From Variovorax paradoxus B4 (GTDB lineage: Bacteria > Pseudomonadota > Gammaproteobacteria > Burkholderiales > Burkholderiaceae_C): DNA of 64,000 nucleotides. Every line of letters begins with the position of its first letter. The first letter of the stretch is position 1. Below, in pieces: positions 1-7,498 of the stretch. The position numbers and the translations under genes were made by a program. The stretch is taken from assembly GCF_000463015.1 (NCBI RefSeq), contig NC_022247.1, forward strand, positions 1,736,001 through 1,800,000, written 5' to 3'. Below the pieces are notes generated by a model, which was not told the origin of the DNA, searched no databases, and saw only the letters and a program-made list of their open reading frames with translations.

Positions 1-1
1 C

Positions 2-676
2 GCGGGCGAGATCGTCGGCCTCATCGGGCCCAACGGCGCGGGCAAGTCGACCATGTTCAACCTGCTGACCTGCACGCTGCCGATGACCTCGGGCCAGGTG
101 CGCTTTCTCGGCCACGACATTGCCGGCATGCCGCAGCGGCAGGTGGCGCGGCTGGGGCTGGCGCGCACCTTCCAGCACGTGAAGCTGCGGCCCCACATGA
201 GCCTGCTCGACAACGTGGCGCTGGGCGCGCATTCGCGCACGCGCTCGGGCATCCTGAAGGCAGGCCTGCGGCTGGATCGCAAGGAAGAGATGCAGATCCT
301 GCAGGAGGCGCAGCGCCAGCTCGACCGCATCGGCCTGGGCGACCGCGCGCACGAGCTCGCGGGCAGCCTGCCGCTGGGCACGCAGCGCATCCTGGAGATC
401 GCGCGTGCACTGGCCGCCGACCCGGTGCTGCTGGTGCTCGACGAGCCCGCGGCGGGCCTGCGCCGCAAGGAAAAGATGGCGCTTGGCGACCTGCTGCGCA
501 AGCTGCGCGAGGAGGGCGTGACCATCCTCATCGTCGAGCACGACATGGACTTCGTGATGAAACTGGTGGACCGTCTGGTGGTGATGAACTTCGGCTCCAA
601 GCTCGTCGAGGGCGTGCCGTCGGCGGTGCGTGCCGACGAGCGCGTGCAGGCGGCTTACCTGGGGAGTGTTGTATGA
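2..676 (+). CDS. LivG-type branched-chain ABC transporter ATP-binding protein (5' end outside window)
   Basis: The reading frame is open from the first base, so the start lies upstream; 224 residues are visible. Visible residues 9-16 are the Walker A (GPNGAGKS), the Q-loop is in TFQH at about 56, Walker B plus catalytic Glu is LLVLDEP at 143-149, and the H-loop His is in VEHD near 178. This is the LivG half of a HAAT-family importer at the inner membrane. The ABC signature reads LPLGTQR instead of the usual LSxGxxR, but the following EIARAL block is normal for LivG. The livF gene follows after 82 bp, as in liv operons. Substrate is unknown; beside a CoA ligase it may be an organic or aromatic acid rather than leucine. 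Confidence 0.93.
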   Translation, partial: AGEIVGLIGPNGAGKSTMFNLLTCTLPMTSGQVRFLGHDIAGMPQRQVARLGLARTFQHVKLRPHMSLLDNVALGAHSRTRSGILKAGLRLDRKEEMQILQEAQRQLDRIGLGDRAHELAGSLPLGTQRILEIARALAADPVLLVLDEPAAGLRRKEKMALGDLLRKLREEGVTILIVEHDMDFVMKLVDRLVVMNFGSKLVEGVPSAVRADERVQAAYLGSVV

Positions 677-704
677 GCGCCGCACGGCCGCCCGAAGACG
701 CGGG

Positions 705-753
705 CCCCCTTCAGGGGGTGCGCGAAGTACACGAAGTGACAAGCCTGGGGGTG
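705..753 (+). repeat. Short GC-rich interspersed repeat, copy A (between livG and livF)
   Basis: It begins with a perfect 6 bp hairpin (CCCCCT, TC, AGGGGG at 705-718), continues with ACACGAAGTG and ends in CTGGGGGTG. A second copy with the same order of parts lies at 57382-57434. The hairpin sits inside the liv operon, where it could affect message stability or internal termination; that role is inference. Confidence 0.6.
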
Positions 754-758
754 ACGAA

Positions 759-1490
759 ATGACCGCGATGCTGGAGATTGGCGACCTGCACGTCTCGTAC
801 GGGCAGGTCGAGGCGGTGCGCGGCGTGTCGCTCGACCTGCAGCCGGGGCAGATCATCTCGGTGATCGGGCCCAACGGCGCGGGCAAGACCACGCTGCTCG
901 CGGCTGCGATGGGGCTGCTGCCCTGCAAGGGCACGCTGCGCTTCGAGGGCGAAGACCTGCAGGGCCTCGACGTGGAGGCGCGCGTGGAGCGCGGCCTGTG
1001 CCTGGTGCCGGAGAAGCGCGAGCTGTTCGGCGAGCTCACCGTGCTCGACAACCTGCAGCTCGGCGCCTATGCCAGGCGGCTGCGCAGCGATGCGATGAAG
1101 CGCCAGCTGCAATCGGTGTACGACCGCTTCCCGCGCCTGGCCGAACGCCGCTCGCAGCGCGCCGACACGCTCTCGGGCGGCGAGCGGCAGATGCTCGCGG
1201 TGGGCCGTGCCCTGATGTCCGCGCCGCGCCTGCTGATGCTCGACGAGCCCAGCCTCGGGCTCGCGCCGCTGATCGTGCGCGACATTCTTTCCATCGTGCG
1301 CAAGCTGCGCGAGGACGGCGTCTCGATCCTGCTGGTGGAGCAGAACGCGCGCGCCGCGCTCGAGACCTCGGACCACGGCTACGTGCTGGAAACCGGCGAG
1401 ATCGCGCTGTCGGGCGCATCGGGCGAACTGGCGAGCGATCCGCGGGTGCAGGCCACCTACCTGGGCGGAGGCACGCACGATGACGAGTGA
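759..1490 (+). CDS. LivF-type branched-chain ABC transporter ATP-binding protein
   Basis: A 243-residue ATPase, the usual LivF length. Walker [10 protein letters not shown] is at residues 37-45, signature LSGGERQ at 138-144, Walker B LLMLDEP at 158-164, followed by the LivF-typical SLGLAP. I chose the ATG at 759, preceded by GGGGGTG; a longer in-frame extension upstream runs through the repeat and the livG overlap and has no family similarity. It pairs with the LivG protein to power a HAAT-type importer. The stop overlaps the next gene's start by 11 bp, so the transporter and the CoA ligase are translationally coupled, which suggests that imported substrate is activated at once to a CoA thioester. 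Confidence 0.93.
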   Translation: MTAMLEIGDLHVSYGQVEAVRGVSLDLQPGQIISVIGPNGAGKTTLLAAAMGLLPCKGTLRFEGEDLQGLDVEARVERGLCLVPEKRELFGELTVLDNLQLGAYARRLRSDAMKRQLQSVYDRFPRLAERRSQRADTLSGGERQMLAVGRALMSAPRLLMLDEPSLGLAPLIVRDILSIVRKLREDGVSILLVEQNARAALETSDHGYVLETGEIALSGASGELASDPRVQATYLGGGTHDDE

Positions 1491-3084
1491 AGCGCGCGCG
1501 CTGCCGCCGGGCCAGCGCACGCTGTCCGCGATGCTGCAGCGGCAGTCGGAACGCTTCGCCGGGCGTCCGCTGCTGCGGATCGCGGGGCGGCAATGGACGC
1601 ACGGCGACGCGGCCGAGGCGGCCGCGGTGCGTGCCGGTGCGCTGGCCGAGGCCGGCGTGGCGCGCGGCGACCGCATCGCCGTGATGTGCGGCAACCGCAT
1701 CGAGTTTCTCGAAACCTTTCTCGGCGCGGGCTGGCTCGGCGCCTCGGTGGTGCCGGTCAACACCGCGTCGATGGGGCCGCAGATCGAATACTTCCTTGCC
1801 GACAGCGAGGCGAAGCTGCTGGTGATCGAGGCGGGCTTTCTCGAACGGCTGGCGACGGCCGATCTGGGGCGCACGGCGCTGCGCGAGCTCTGGGTCGTCG
1901 GCGAGACGGCCGCCTCATGGGCGCCGCCTGCAGGCGTTCGCGTCTCGAGCTACCCCGAAGGCGGGCCGCCCATTGCGCCGGCCGCGGTGCAGCCCGGCGA
2001 CCCGCTCGCCATCCTCTACACCTCGGGCACCACCGGCCCTGCCAAGGGCGTGGTCTGTCCGCATGCGCAGTATTTCTGGTGGGGCGTGAACAGCGCCGAG
2101 GTGCTCGGCGTCGGCCGCGACGACGTGCTGTGCACCACGCTCCCACTGTTCCACATCAATGCGCTCAACACCTTCGTGCAGGCCGCGCTGACCGGGGCCG
2201 AAGTGGTGTTCGAATCGCGCTTCTCGGCCTCGGGCTTCTGGCCGTCGATGCGCGCCAACGGGGCGACCGTGGTCTACCTGCTGGGCGCGATGGTGCCCAT
2301 CCTGCTTGCCCAGCCCGAGGGCGAAGGCGAGCGCGATCACCGTGTCCGCATCGGGCTCGGGCCGGGCGTGCCGTCGGCGGCCGGGCAGGCCTTCAAGGCG
2401 CGCACCGGCGTGCCGCTGCTCGAAGGCTATGGGTCGACCGAGACCAACTTCGCGATTGCCACTGCGCCGGATTCGCCGCGCGGCGGCGTCATGGGCTGGC
2501 TGCGCCCCGGCTTCCAGGCGCGCGTGGCCGATGAAGGCGACGTGGAACTGCCGGCAGGCGAGGCCGGCGAACTGCTGCTGCGCGCGGACGAGCCCCACGC
2601 CTTTGCGAGCGGCTACTTCAACATGCCCGAGAAGACGGTCGAGGCCTGGCGCAACCTCTGGTTCCATACCGGCGACCGCGTGGTGCGCGATGCCGATGGC
2701 GCCTTTCGCTTTGTCGACCGCATCAAGGATGCGATCCGCAGGCGCGGCGAAAACATCTCGTCCTTCGAGGTCGAGCAGGTGCTGCTGAGCCACCCCGGCG
2801 TGGCCTCCTGCGCCGTGTACCCGGTGCAATCCGAACTGGCCGAGGACGAGGTGATGGCCGCGCTGGTGCCGCGCGAGGGCGGGCGCATCGAACCGGCCGA
2901 ACTGGCGCGCTTCTGCGAGAGCCGCCTGCCGTACTTCGCGGTACCGCGCTACATCGACGTGCTGCCGGACCTGCCGCGCACCGAGAACGGCAAGGTGCAG
3001 AAGTTCAAGCTGCGCGAACGCGGCGTCAGTGAACAGACCTGGGACGGGCGGCCTGCCGTTCGTCCTCCGGTCAAGGCGGCATGA
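1480..3084 (+). CDS. AMP-forming acyl-CoA ligase (ANL superfamily)
   Basis: A 534-residue adenylate-forming enzyme that would activate a carboxylic acid to its CoA thioester. The P-loop-like motif [11 protein letters not shown] is at residues 180-190, EGYGSTE at 315-321, the FHTGD hinge motif at 395-399, and the C-terminal catalytic Lys at about 505 in ENGKVQKF. The overall form resembles crotonobetaine/carnitine-CoA ligase (CaiC-like) and medium-chain or aromatic acyl-CoA ligases; I cannot tell the substrate. It overlaps livF by 11 bp and the following SDR gene by 4 bp (ATGA), so the three are one operon. A cytosolic role in catabolism of the acid carried by the LivFG transporter is inferred from context. 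Confidence 0.9.
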   Translation: MTSEARALPPGQRTLSAMLQRQSERFAGRPLLRIAGRQWTHGDAAEAAAVRAGALAEAGVARGDRIAVMCGNRIEFLETFLGAGWLGASVVPVNTASMGPQIEYFLADSEAKLLVIEAGFLERLATADLGRTALRELWVVGETAASWAPPAGVRVSSYPEGGPPIAPAAVQPGDPLAILYTSGTTGPAKGVVCPHAQYFWWGVNSAEVLGVGRDDVLCTTLPLFHINALNTFVQAALTGAEVVFESRFSASGFWPSMRANGATVVYLLGAMVPILLAQPEGEGERDHRVRIGLGPGVPSAAGQAFKARTGVPLLEGYGSTETNFAIATAPDSPRGGVMGWLRPGFQARVADEGDVELPAGEAGELLLRADEPHAFASGYFNMPEKTVEAWRNLWFHTGDRVVRDADGAFRFVDRIKDAIRRRGENISSFEVEQVLLSHPGVASCAVYPVQSELAEDEVMAALVPREGGRIEPAELARFCESRLPYFAVPRYIDVLPDLPRTENGKVQKFKLRERGVSEQTWDGRPAVRPPVKAA

Positions 3085-3842
3085 GTTCCCCGCCGTCACC
3101 GCTTGCCGGCCAGGCCGCGTTCGTGACCGGCGCGGGGCAGGGCCTGGGTGCCGCGATTGCGCGCGGATTGGGCGAAGCGGGTGCGCGCGTGGTGCTTGCG
3201 GATATCGATGCCCACGGCGCTGAATCCGCAGCCGCGGGCCTGCGCGCTGCGGGCGCGGACTGCATCGCGATGGAACTCGACGTGCGCAGCGAGGCGGCGT
3301 TCTCCCGCTGCTTCGATGCAGCGGCGGCCCGTTTCGGCGCCATCGACCTGCTGGTCAACAATGCCGCGCGCACGCCGTTCACCTCGGTCTGGGACATCAC
3401 GCCGGACGAGTGGGACGACGTGCTGGCCGTCAACCTGCGCGGCAGCTTCTTCGGCTGCCGCATTGCCGGGCGGCACATGCGCGGGCGCGGGTCCGGGCGC
3501 ATCGTCAACCTGGCGTCGTTGGCGGGTCAGCAGCCCAGCGCTGCAACCGGCGTGCACTATGCGGCCAGCAAGGCCGGACTGCTGGCGCTGACGCGCAGCT
3601 TCGCGCAGGAACTCGCGCCGCATGGCGTCACGGTGAACGCGCTGGCCCCGGCAGCGGTTCGCGGCCCCGCGCTCGATGCACTGGACCCGGCGCGGCAGCA
3701 GGCGCTGAAGGCCGCCATTCCGCTCGGCCGCTTCGGCGAGGCCGAAGAGGTGGCGGCCGCCGTGGTCTACCTCGCTTCGCCCGCGGCAGCCTTCATGACG
3801 GGGGCCACGCTGGACCTCAACGGCGGCCGTTTCATGCGCTGA
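3081..3842 (+). CDS. Short-chain dehydrogenase/reductase (SDR)
   Basis: A 253-residue classical SDR. The nucleotide-binding motif TGAGQGLG is at residues 16-23, NNAA at about 93-96, and the active-site Tyr160/Lys164 pair is in YAASK. The C-terminal GATLDLNGG is typical of FabG-like 3-oxoacyl reductases and related alcohol dehydrogenases. It starts at an ATGA overlap with the acyl-CoA ligase gene and ends the livG-livF-ligase-SDR operon. A role in oxidising a hydroxyacyl-CoA or alcohol intermediate fits the context but is not shown by the sequence. Confidence 0.88.
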   Translation: MSSPPSPLAGQAAFVTGAGQGLGAAIARGLGEAGARVVLADIDAHGAESAAAGLRAAGADCIAMELDVRSEAAFSRCFDAAAARFGAIDLLVNNAARTPFTSVWDITPDEWDDVLAVNLRGSFFGCRIAGRHMRGRGSGRIVNLASLAGQQPSAATGVHYAASKAGLLALTRSFAQELAPHGVTVNALAPAAVRGPALDALDPARQQALKAAIPLGRFGEAEEVAAAVVYLASPAAAFMTGATLDLNGGRFMR

Positions 3843-3882
3843 ACAGATGATGCGCCGCACACGCTAAAATAGTTCAGAACTA
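3840..3882 (+). promoter_or_regulatory. Promoter with MarR-type palindromic operator
   Basis: A -10-like TAAAAT is at 3865-3870 and a weak -35-like TGAACA at 3840-3845 (19 bp spacing). Immediately overlapping the last base of the -10 is the perfect inverted repeat TAGTTC-A-GAACTA at 3870-3882. Binding there would cover the start point, 18 bp or less from the SDR start codon. The obvious candidate ligand-responsive repressor is the MarR protein encoded in the same operon at 4671-5198. The promoter and the palindrome are read directly; the pairing with that regulator is inference. Confidence 0.6.
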
Positions 3883-3894
3883 AATCATTCAGGT

Positions 3895-4671
3895 ATGCAT
3901 GCAAATTCATTGAACGGCCGCCATGCCCTCGTCACCGGGGCTGCACGCGGCATCGGGGCCGAGATTGCCCGTACCCTGGCTGCCGAGGGCGCAACGCTCA
4001 CGCTGCTCGGGCGCGACCTCGATGCGCTCCAGCGCGTGGCCGCGTCGCTCGAGGGCCAGGGCCACGGCGTCGCCGCAGCCGACGTGGCCGACGCGCAGGC
4101 CGTGCAGTCGGCCTTTGCGCTGGCGCGTGCCGAACGCGGACCGCTCGCCATCCTCGTCAACAACGCAGGCGCGGCCGAGAGCGCACCTTTTCTCAAGACC
4201 TCGGCCGAGCTCTGGCAGCGCATGCTGTCGGTGAACCTCACCGGCGCGTTCCTGTGCACGCAGGCCGCGCTGCCCGACATGCTCGAAGCCGGCTGGGGCC
4301 GCATCGTCAACATTGCCAGCACCGCGGGCCAGAAGGGCTATGCCTACGTCGCGGCCTATGCGGCGGCCAAGCACGGCGTGATCGGGCTCACGCGCTCGCT
4401 CGCGCTCGAGGTGGCGCGCAAGGGCATCACGGTGAACGCGGTGTGCCCCGGCTACACCGACACCGACATCCTGCGCGCGAGCGTTGCCAACGTGGTGGGC
4501 AAGACTGGGCGCAGCGAGGCCGATGCACTGGCCGAGTTCTCCAGCGCCAATCCGCAGCGGCGCATCGTGCGGCCCGCCGAGGTGGCTGACGCGGTGCGCT
4601 GGCTCTGCGGCAGCGGCGCCGCATCCGTCACCGGGCAATCGGTCTCGGTGTCGGGCGGGGAGGTGATGTGA
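3895..4671 (+). CDS. Short-chain dehydrogenase/reductase, FabG/hydroxyacyl-CoA dehydrogenase type
   Basis: A 258-residue classical SDR with TGAARGIG at residues 14-21, an NNAG motif, and Tyr155/Lys159 in YAAAK. The C-terminal [15 protein letters not shown] matches enzymes that act on 3-hydroxyacyl-CoA or 3-oxoacyl thioesters. The start ATG at 3895 has no clear Shine-Dalgarno; the predicted 5' leader is only about 18 nt. It is the first gene of a three-gene unit (SDR, MarR regulator, thioesterase) with its own promoter and palindrome, separate from the ligase operon upstream but probably serving the same pathway. Confidence 0.88.
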   Translation: MHANSLNGRHALVTGAARGIGAEIARTLAAEGATLTLLGRDLDALQRVAASLEGQGHGVAAADVADAQAVQSAFALARAERGPLAILVNNAGAAESAPFLKTSAELWQRMLSVNLTGAFLCTQAALPDMLEAGWGRIVNIASTAGQKGYAYVAAYAAAKHGVIGLTRSLALEVARKGITVNAVCPGYTDTDILRASVANVVGKTGRSEADALAEFSSANPQRRIVRPAEVADAVRWLCGSGAASVTGQSVSVSGGEVM

Positions 4672-5198
4672 TGCGCAACGATGCGTCGCATGCCGCGCTC
4701 AGCGATGCCGAGGAGCTCGGCCACGAGGCCCGCGCCGGCCGCGAAGACCACGCCATGCTCAGGCTGTGGCTGCGCATGCTCGCAAGCACCACGCAGATCG
4801 AAGCCGAGATACGGCGCCGGCTGCGCGAGCGCTTCGGCATTTCGCTGGCGCGCTTCGACTACATGGCCCAGCTCTACCGCTATGAAGAAGGCCTCAAGAT
4901 GCGCGTGCTGTCGCGCTACCTGATGGTGACCGGCGGCAACGTCACGGGCCTGACCGACGAACTCGAGCGCGACGGCCTGGTGGCGCGCGCCCACAGCCCC
5001 GACGACCGCCGCTCGTGGATCGTGAGCCTCACGCCCAAGGGCCGTGCGAGCTTCGAGACCATGGCCAAGGAGCACGAGCAATGGATCCTCGAGATGTTCT
5101 CGGGGCTCGACATGAAGACCGTCAGGCAGATGCACGCACAGCTCGGCCAGCTGCGCGTGCACGTGATGCGCAGCGAGCCTGCGGGCGAGGAGGGCTGA
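4671..5198 (+). CDS. MarR-family transcriptional regulator
   Basis: A 175-residue winged-helix protein, slightly longer than most MarR proteins because of an N-terminal extension of about 30 residues. The central part (about 45-150) has the MarR pattern: dimer helix, recognition helix region around YLMVTGGNVTGLTDEL, and the wing with HSPDDRRSWIVSLTPKG. The start ATG shares the A of the SDR stop (TGATG) and has GGGAGGTG upstream; a GTG one codon earlier is possible. In catabolic operons such regulators usually bind an aryl- or acyl-CoA intermediate. The likely target is the palindrome at 3870-3882, making the operon self-regulated (inference). Confidence 0.9.
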   Translation: MRNDASHAALSDAEELGHEARAGREDHAMLRLWLRMLASTTQIEAEIRRRLRERFGISLARFDYMAQLYRYEEGLKMRVLSRYLMVTGGNVTGLTDELERDGLVARAHSPDDRRSWIVSLTPKGRASFETMAKEHEQWILEMFSGLDMKTVRQMHAQLGQLRVHVMRSEPAGEEG

Positions 5199-5656
5199 TG
5201 GCGACGAGCGCAGGCGAAACCGAAACGCCCCAGGCGGAGTTCCAGCGCGCGCGGATGATCCGCTTTTCCGATTGCGACCCCGCGGGCATCGTCTTCTATC
5301 CGCAGTACTTCGTCATGCTCAACGGCCTGGTGGAAGACTGGGTGAGCGAAGGGCTCGGCATCGGCTACCACGCGCTCATCGCGAAGCGGCGCATCGGCCT
5401 GCCCACGGTGCGGCTCGAGGCCGACTTCCGCGCCGTGAGCCGCATGGGCGACCGCGTCACGCTGGGCCTTGCCGTGGAGCGGCTGGGCTCGCGCTCCATG
5501 ACGCTCGCGCTGCGCTGCTTCGACCCCGCCAGCGGCGAACTGCGCATGCAGGTGAAGCAGGTGCTCGTGACCACCTCGCTCGAGAGCCATCGCGCCGTGG
5601 AAATTCCGCATGACCTGCGCGCGGCCATCCTGCGCGGCGCGGCGTCGCTCGCCTGA
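5198..5656 (+). CDS. Hotdog-fold acyl-CoA thioesterase (4-hydroxybenzoyl-CoA thioesterase-like)
   Basis: A 152-residue protein of the 4HBT family. The signature FSDCDPAGIVFYPQYF spans residues 23-38, with Asp27 at the position of the catalytic aspartate of 4-hydroxybenzoyl-CoA thioesterase. Such enzymes hydrolyse an acyl-CoA to the free acid and CoA in the cytosol, often as the release or detoxifying step of aromatic acid catabolism. The ATG overlaps the MarR stop by one base (TGATG). It is the last gene of the SDR-marR-thioesterase operon; the gene downstream is convergent. Confidence 0.87.
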   Translation: MATSAGETETPQAEFQRARMIRFSDCDPAGIVFYPQYFVMLNGLVEDWVSEGLGIGYHALIAKRRIGLPTVRLEADFRAVSRMGDRVTLGLAVERLGSRSMTLALRCFDPASGELRMQVKQVLVTTSLESHRAVEIPHDLRAAILRGAASLA

Positions 5657-5662
5657 AGCGCA

Positions 5663-6055
5663 TCAGGGCGGCGGCTCGTCGCCGGGCGCGCGCGCCGCGC
5701 GCTGCTTGAGCCAGCCGCCGAGTTCCCTCTTTCCCTTGGCGTTGGCCTGCCGCCAGGCCTCGCGCGCGGCTGCGATGAAGCGCTCTTCAGCCGCATCGGG
5801 CACTTCGGAGGGCCGGTCTTCCTTGTCGAGCCAGCCCGCCTCCACTTCGCAATGCTGCTCGATCTGCCGTGCCAGGTTGTCGCCGATGGGGCGGGAGCTC
5901 TTGATCTGGCTCCACATGCTGGGCGAGATTTCGATCTTCCTGGCAAAGGCCTGGTCCAGTCCCTTGGCGGGCAGGCCGGCTGCAATGGCCCCTTCGAGAA
6001 AGCGGCGGTGCAGCGCAAGAACATTGCGGCGACGCGCGACGGTGGTATTGGGCAC
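5663..6055 (-). CDS. Small helix-turn-helix protein of unknown function
   Basis: A 130-residue basic protein starting with GTG (PNTTVARRR follows). Residues about 25-70 look like a lambda-repressor/Cro-type HTH (FARKIEISPSMWSQIKSSRP, then DNLARQIEQHCEVEAGWL), the form seen in phage-like or chromosomal XRE regulators. The C-terminal part (AAREAWRQANAKGKRELGGWL) is charged and probably helical. No good Shine-Dalgarno precedes the start. It is divergent from the 36-codon ORF at 6184, and its predicted promoter shares an imperfect palindrome with the opposing one, so autoregulation is plausible. I do not recognise a named family. Confidence 0.72.
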   Translation of the reverse strand: MPNTTVARRRNVLALHRRFLEGAIAAGLPAKGLDQAFARKIEISPSMWSQIKSSRPIGDNLARQIEQHCEVEAGWLDKEDRPSEVPDAAEERFIAAAREAWRQANAKGKRELGGWLKQRAARAPGDEPPP

Positions 6056-6087
6056 TGTTTGAAAACAACAACAACGAGACAGGGAAG

Positions 6088-6129
6088 ATTGTCCCGGTTG
6101 TTGACGCTGCCGTAAACACTATTTACAGT
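6088..6129. promoter_or_regulatory. Overlapping divergent promoters sharing a palindromic operator candidate
   Basis: Plus strand: -35 TTGACG at 6101-6106, 17 bp, -10 TACAGT at 6124-6129, reading toward the 36-codon ORF. Minus strand: -35 TTTACG (6116-6111), 17 bp, -10 GACAAT (6093-6088), reading toward the HTH gene. The inverted repeat GTAAA-CACTA-TTTAC at 6112-6126 lies between the plus-strand boxes and overlaps the minus-strand -35, so one bound protein could block both. All boxes are read by eye; use of the palindrome by the HTH protein is inference. Confidence 0.55.
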
Positions 6130-6183
6130 TCAGCTCATTCGCGGTTTCGGCCGCGCCAAGAAAAGCTTCGACCAGGAACCATC

Positions 6184-6294
6184 GTGACCACCGCCGCACT
6201 GAACCTCACCAGCATTCGACCCGCTTCGGGCCGATCGCTCGTGCACGTTGCAGCGTTCAAAGGTCAGATGCCCCCGGGCGGAGGTTGCGCTTAG
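6184..6294 (+). CDS. Candidate 36-residue small protein or leader peptide
   Basis: GTG-started frame beginning TTAALNLTSIRPASGR and ending GQMPPGGGCA before TAG. An AGGA lies a few bases upstream of the start, and a good promoter lies about 55 bp upstream. The stop codon overlaps the left arm of a small hairpin (AGAGC, 11 nt, GCTCT) and is followed within 30 bp by a strong terminator at 6324-6350, so the whole transcript would be about 220 nt. It could be a small protein, a regulatory leader, or the transcript could be a non-coding RNA with a chance frame. I recognise no family. Confidence 0.4.
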   Translation: MTTAALNLTSIRPASGRSLVHVAAFKGQMPPGGGCA

Positions 6295-6323
6295 AGCGCA
6301 CTTCCCAAGCTCTCTTCATCAGA

Positions 6324-6356
6324 GGCCCGGACACCGCAAGGATCCGGGCCTTTTTT
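6324..6356 (+). terminator. Rho-independent terminator
   Basis: Perfect 8 bp stem GGCCCGGA (6324-6331) and TCCGGGCC (6343-6350), 11 nt loop, followed at once by six T. It closes the short transcript that starts near 6136 and contains the 36-codon ORF. Confidence 0.88.
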
Positions 6357-6554
6357 GTTTTTTGGTTTGCCATTTCGGGTGTGCCTTCGCCACACCGCCA
6401 GTTTCCAGCCGCGTGGACGGCCTGGCGGGATGTGCAGGAAAGTGGACCGTTCCTGTGCGGCGACGTCGTACGGGGCAGCACCCCAGGGTGCTGTCCGTCG
6501 CGCGAGGACACAACCGAAATGGAAAGCCCAACGCCATCAACCCAAGGAGCCACC

Positions 6555-6761
6555 ATGCGCAAGCGCAACAACACCCCCATCCGGATGATCGCGGTTCGCC
6601 CGGCGCCGGCGCGCCGGCGCGTGGCGTGGGCGCTTGCACGGCGCCTGGGCATCGGCGCTGCGGCCGGGCAGGGCGCGCCGGAGCCTTCGCTTGCGCCAAC
6701 GGACCGCAGCCTTGAATATCCCGACCTCGACCAGCGCGTGCGCGAGGTCGGCGAGTGGTAG
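6555..6761 (+). CDS. Small hypothetical protein (68 residues)
   Basis: Starts with ATG behind a strong AAGGAG Shine-Dalgarno (6544-6549), which decides this start over a longer frame that opens upstream. The product is rich in Arg and Ala at the N-terminal half (PAPARRRVAWALARRLG) and ends in an acidic, more ordered-looking stretch (DRSLEYPDLDQRVREVGEW). No membrane segment or signal peptide is evident and I recognise no family. It lies 42 bp upstream of the next hypothetical gene and probably shares its transcript. Coding status is supported mainly by the ribosome site and frame position. Confidence 0.5.
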   Translation: MRKRNNTPIRMIAVRPAPARRRVAWALARRLGIGAAAGQGAPEPSLAPTDRSLEYPDLDQRVREVGEW

Positions 6762-6803
6762 TGCCGCAAGGCATCGATACGGACATGAAGGAGTGAGTGC
6801 CGC

Positions 6804-7229
6804 ATGGACAACAAGGAAGCCATCATCGAAAGCCTTGCGCGGGCGCTGGAAAGCTGGGTGCGCCATGCGGGCGCCGCCCAGCTCTGGCAGGTGCAGCAGC
6901 AGGGCGGCCTGGGGGCGTCCATCGCGGTGGAAGAAGACATCGTGCACGTCCGCATCGAACTCGGCGGCCCCCGCAACCCGCTGTCGGAACTGGGCCGCAC
7001 CGATGGGCGCCTGCCCGTGACGGAGGCCTTTCTCGGCAGCGGCGCCGCAGCATGGGGCGCGCCGCCCCCGCACGGGGACCCGGCGCGCGAGGCCTGGTTT
7101 TTGTCGAACGAACTGGCCCAGGAACATGCGCGCCAGTACCTGCTGGCGGAGGCGCGGGAAAAGCGGGAGGTGCTGTCGCGGTTTGTCGAGGGCTGGCTGG
7201 CCGGTGAGCCGCAGCCGGACAGCCAATAA
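6804..7229 (+). CDS. Hypothetical protein (141 residues)
   Basis: ATG at 6804 with GAAGGAG ten bases upstream. The sequence opens with a probable helix (NKEAIIESLARALESWVRH), has a middle block with alternating hydrophobic residues (VEEDIVHVRIELGG) that looks like beta strands, and ends with a charged helix (EHARQYLLAEAREKREVLSRF). It is net acidic and seems cytosolic. I do not recognise it. It is closed by the hairpin terminator at 7231-7263, only two bases after the stop codon, so it is the last gene of its unit. Confidence 0.68.
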   Translation: MDNKEAIIESLARALESWVRHAGAAQLWQVQQQGGLGASIAVEEDIVHVRIELGGPRNPLSELGRTDGRLPVTEAFLGSGAAAWGAPPPHGDPAREAWFLSNELAQEHARQYLLAEAREKREVLSRFVEGWLAGEPQPDSQ

Positions 7230-7230
7230 A

Positions 7231-7263
7231 AAAAGCCTGCTACCGGTGAGGTAGCAGGCTTTT
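7231..7263. terminator. Bidirectional hairpin terminator
   Basis: Perfect 14 bp inverted repeat, AAAAGCCTGCTACC (7231-7244) and its complement (7250-7263), loop GGTGA. The A and T ends give a U-run on either strand, so it can end both the plus-strand gene at 6804-7229 and the minus-strand tRNA-Lys. Confidence 0.92.
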
Positions 7264-7284
7264 CAGCGTTTCCGCGATGTTGGT

Positions 7285-7360
7285 TGGTGGGCCCTGAGTG
7301 ACTCGAACACTCGACCTACGGATTAAGAGTCCGCTGCTCTACCAACTGAGCTAAGAGCCC
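7285..7360 (-). tRNA. tRNA-Lys (anticodon CTT)
   Basis: 76 nt including an encoded CCA. Read on the minus strand it starts GGGCTCTTAGCTCAG, has the anticodon loop CTCTTAA (anticodon CTT, codon AAG), the T-arm GTTCGAGTC, and ends GCCCACCA. The 7 bp acceptor stem pairs with one G-T wobble. Confidence 0.97.
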
Positions 7361-7397
7361 TTGCACAAAACGTTTTGCGTTTTTTGGCAAGACCGCA

Positions 7398-7425
7398 AGT
7401 ATAGCGTAAAAATTCCGGGGCTCAA
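7398..7425 (-). promoter_or_regulatory. Promoter of tRNA-Lys
   Basis: On the minus strand: -35 TTGAGC (7425-7420), 16 bp, -10 TATACT (7403-7398). The predicted start is about 30 bp upstream of the mature tRNA 5' end at 7360. Confidence 0.6.
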
Positions 7426-7498
7426 CGATTTTGTGCGCGGCGGCGTTAGGATTCGTCATCATCGACGGGGCCGCGGTCCCTCCAGCAGGAGATCTTCC

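Noticed and set aside
6248..6715. Long open frame across the terminator at 6324-6356
   Set aside because: It would read through a perfect terminator, lacks a ribosome site and overlaps the better-supported gene at 6555.
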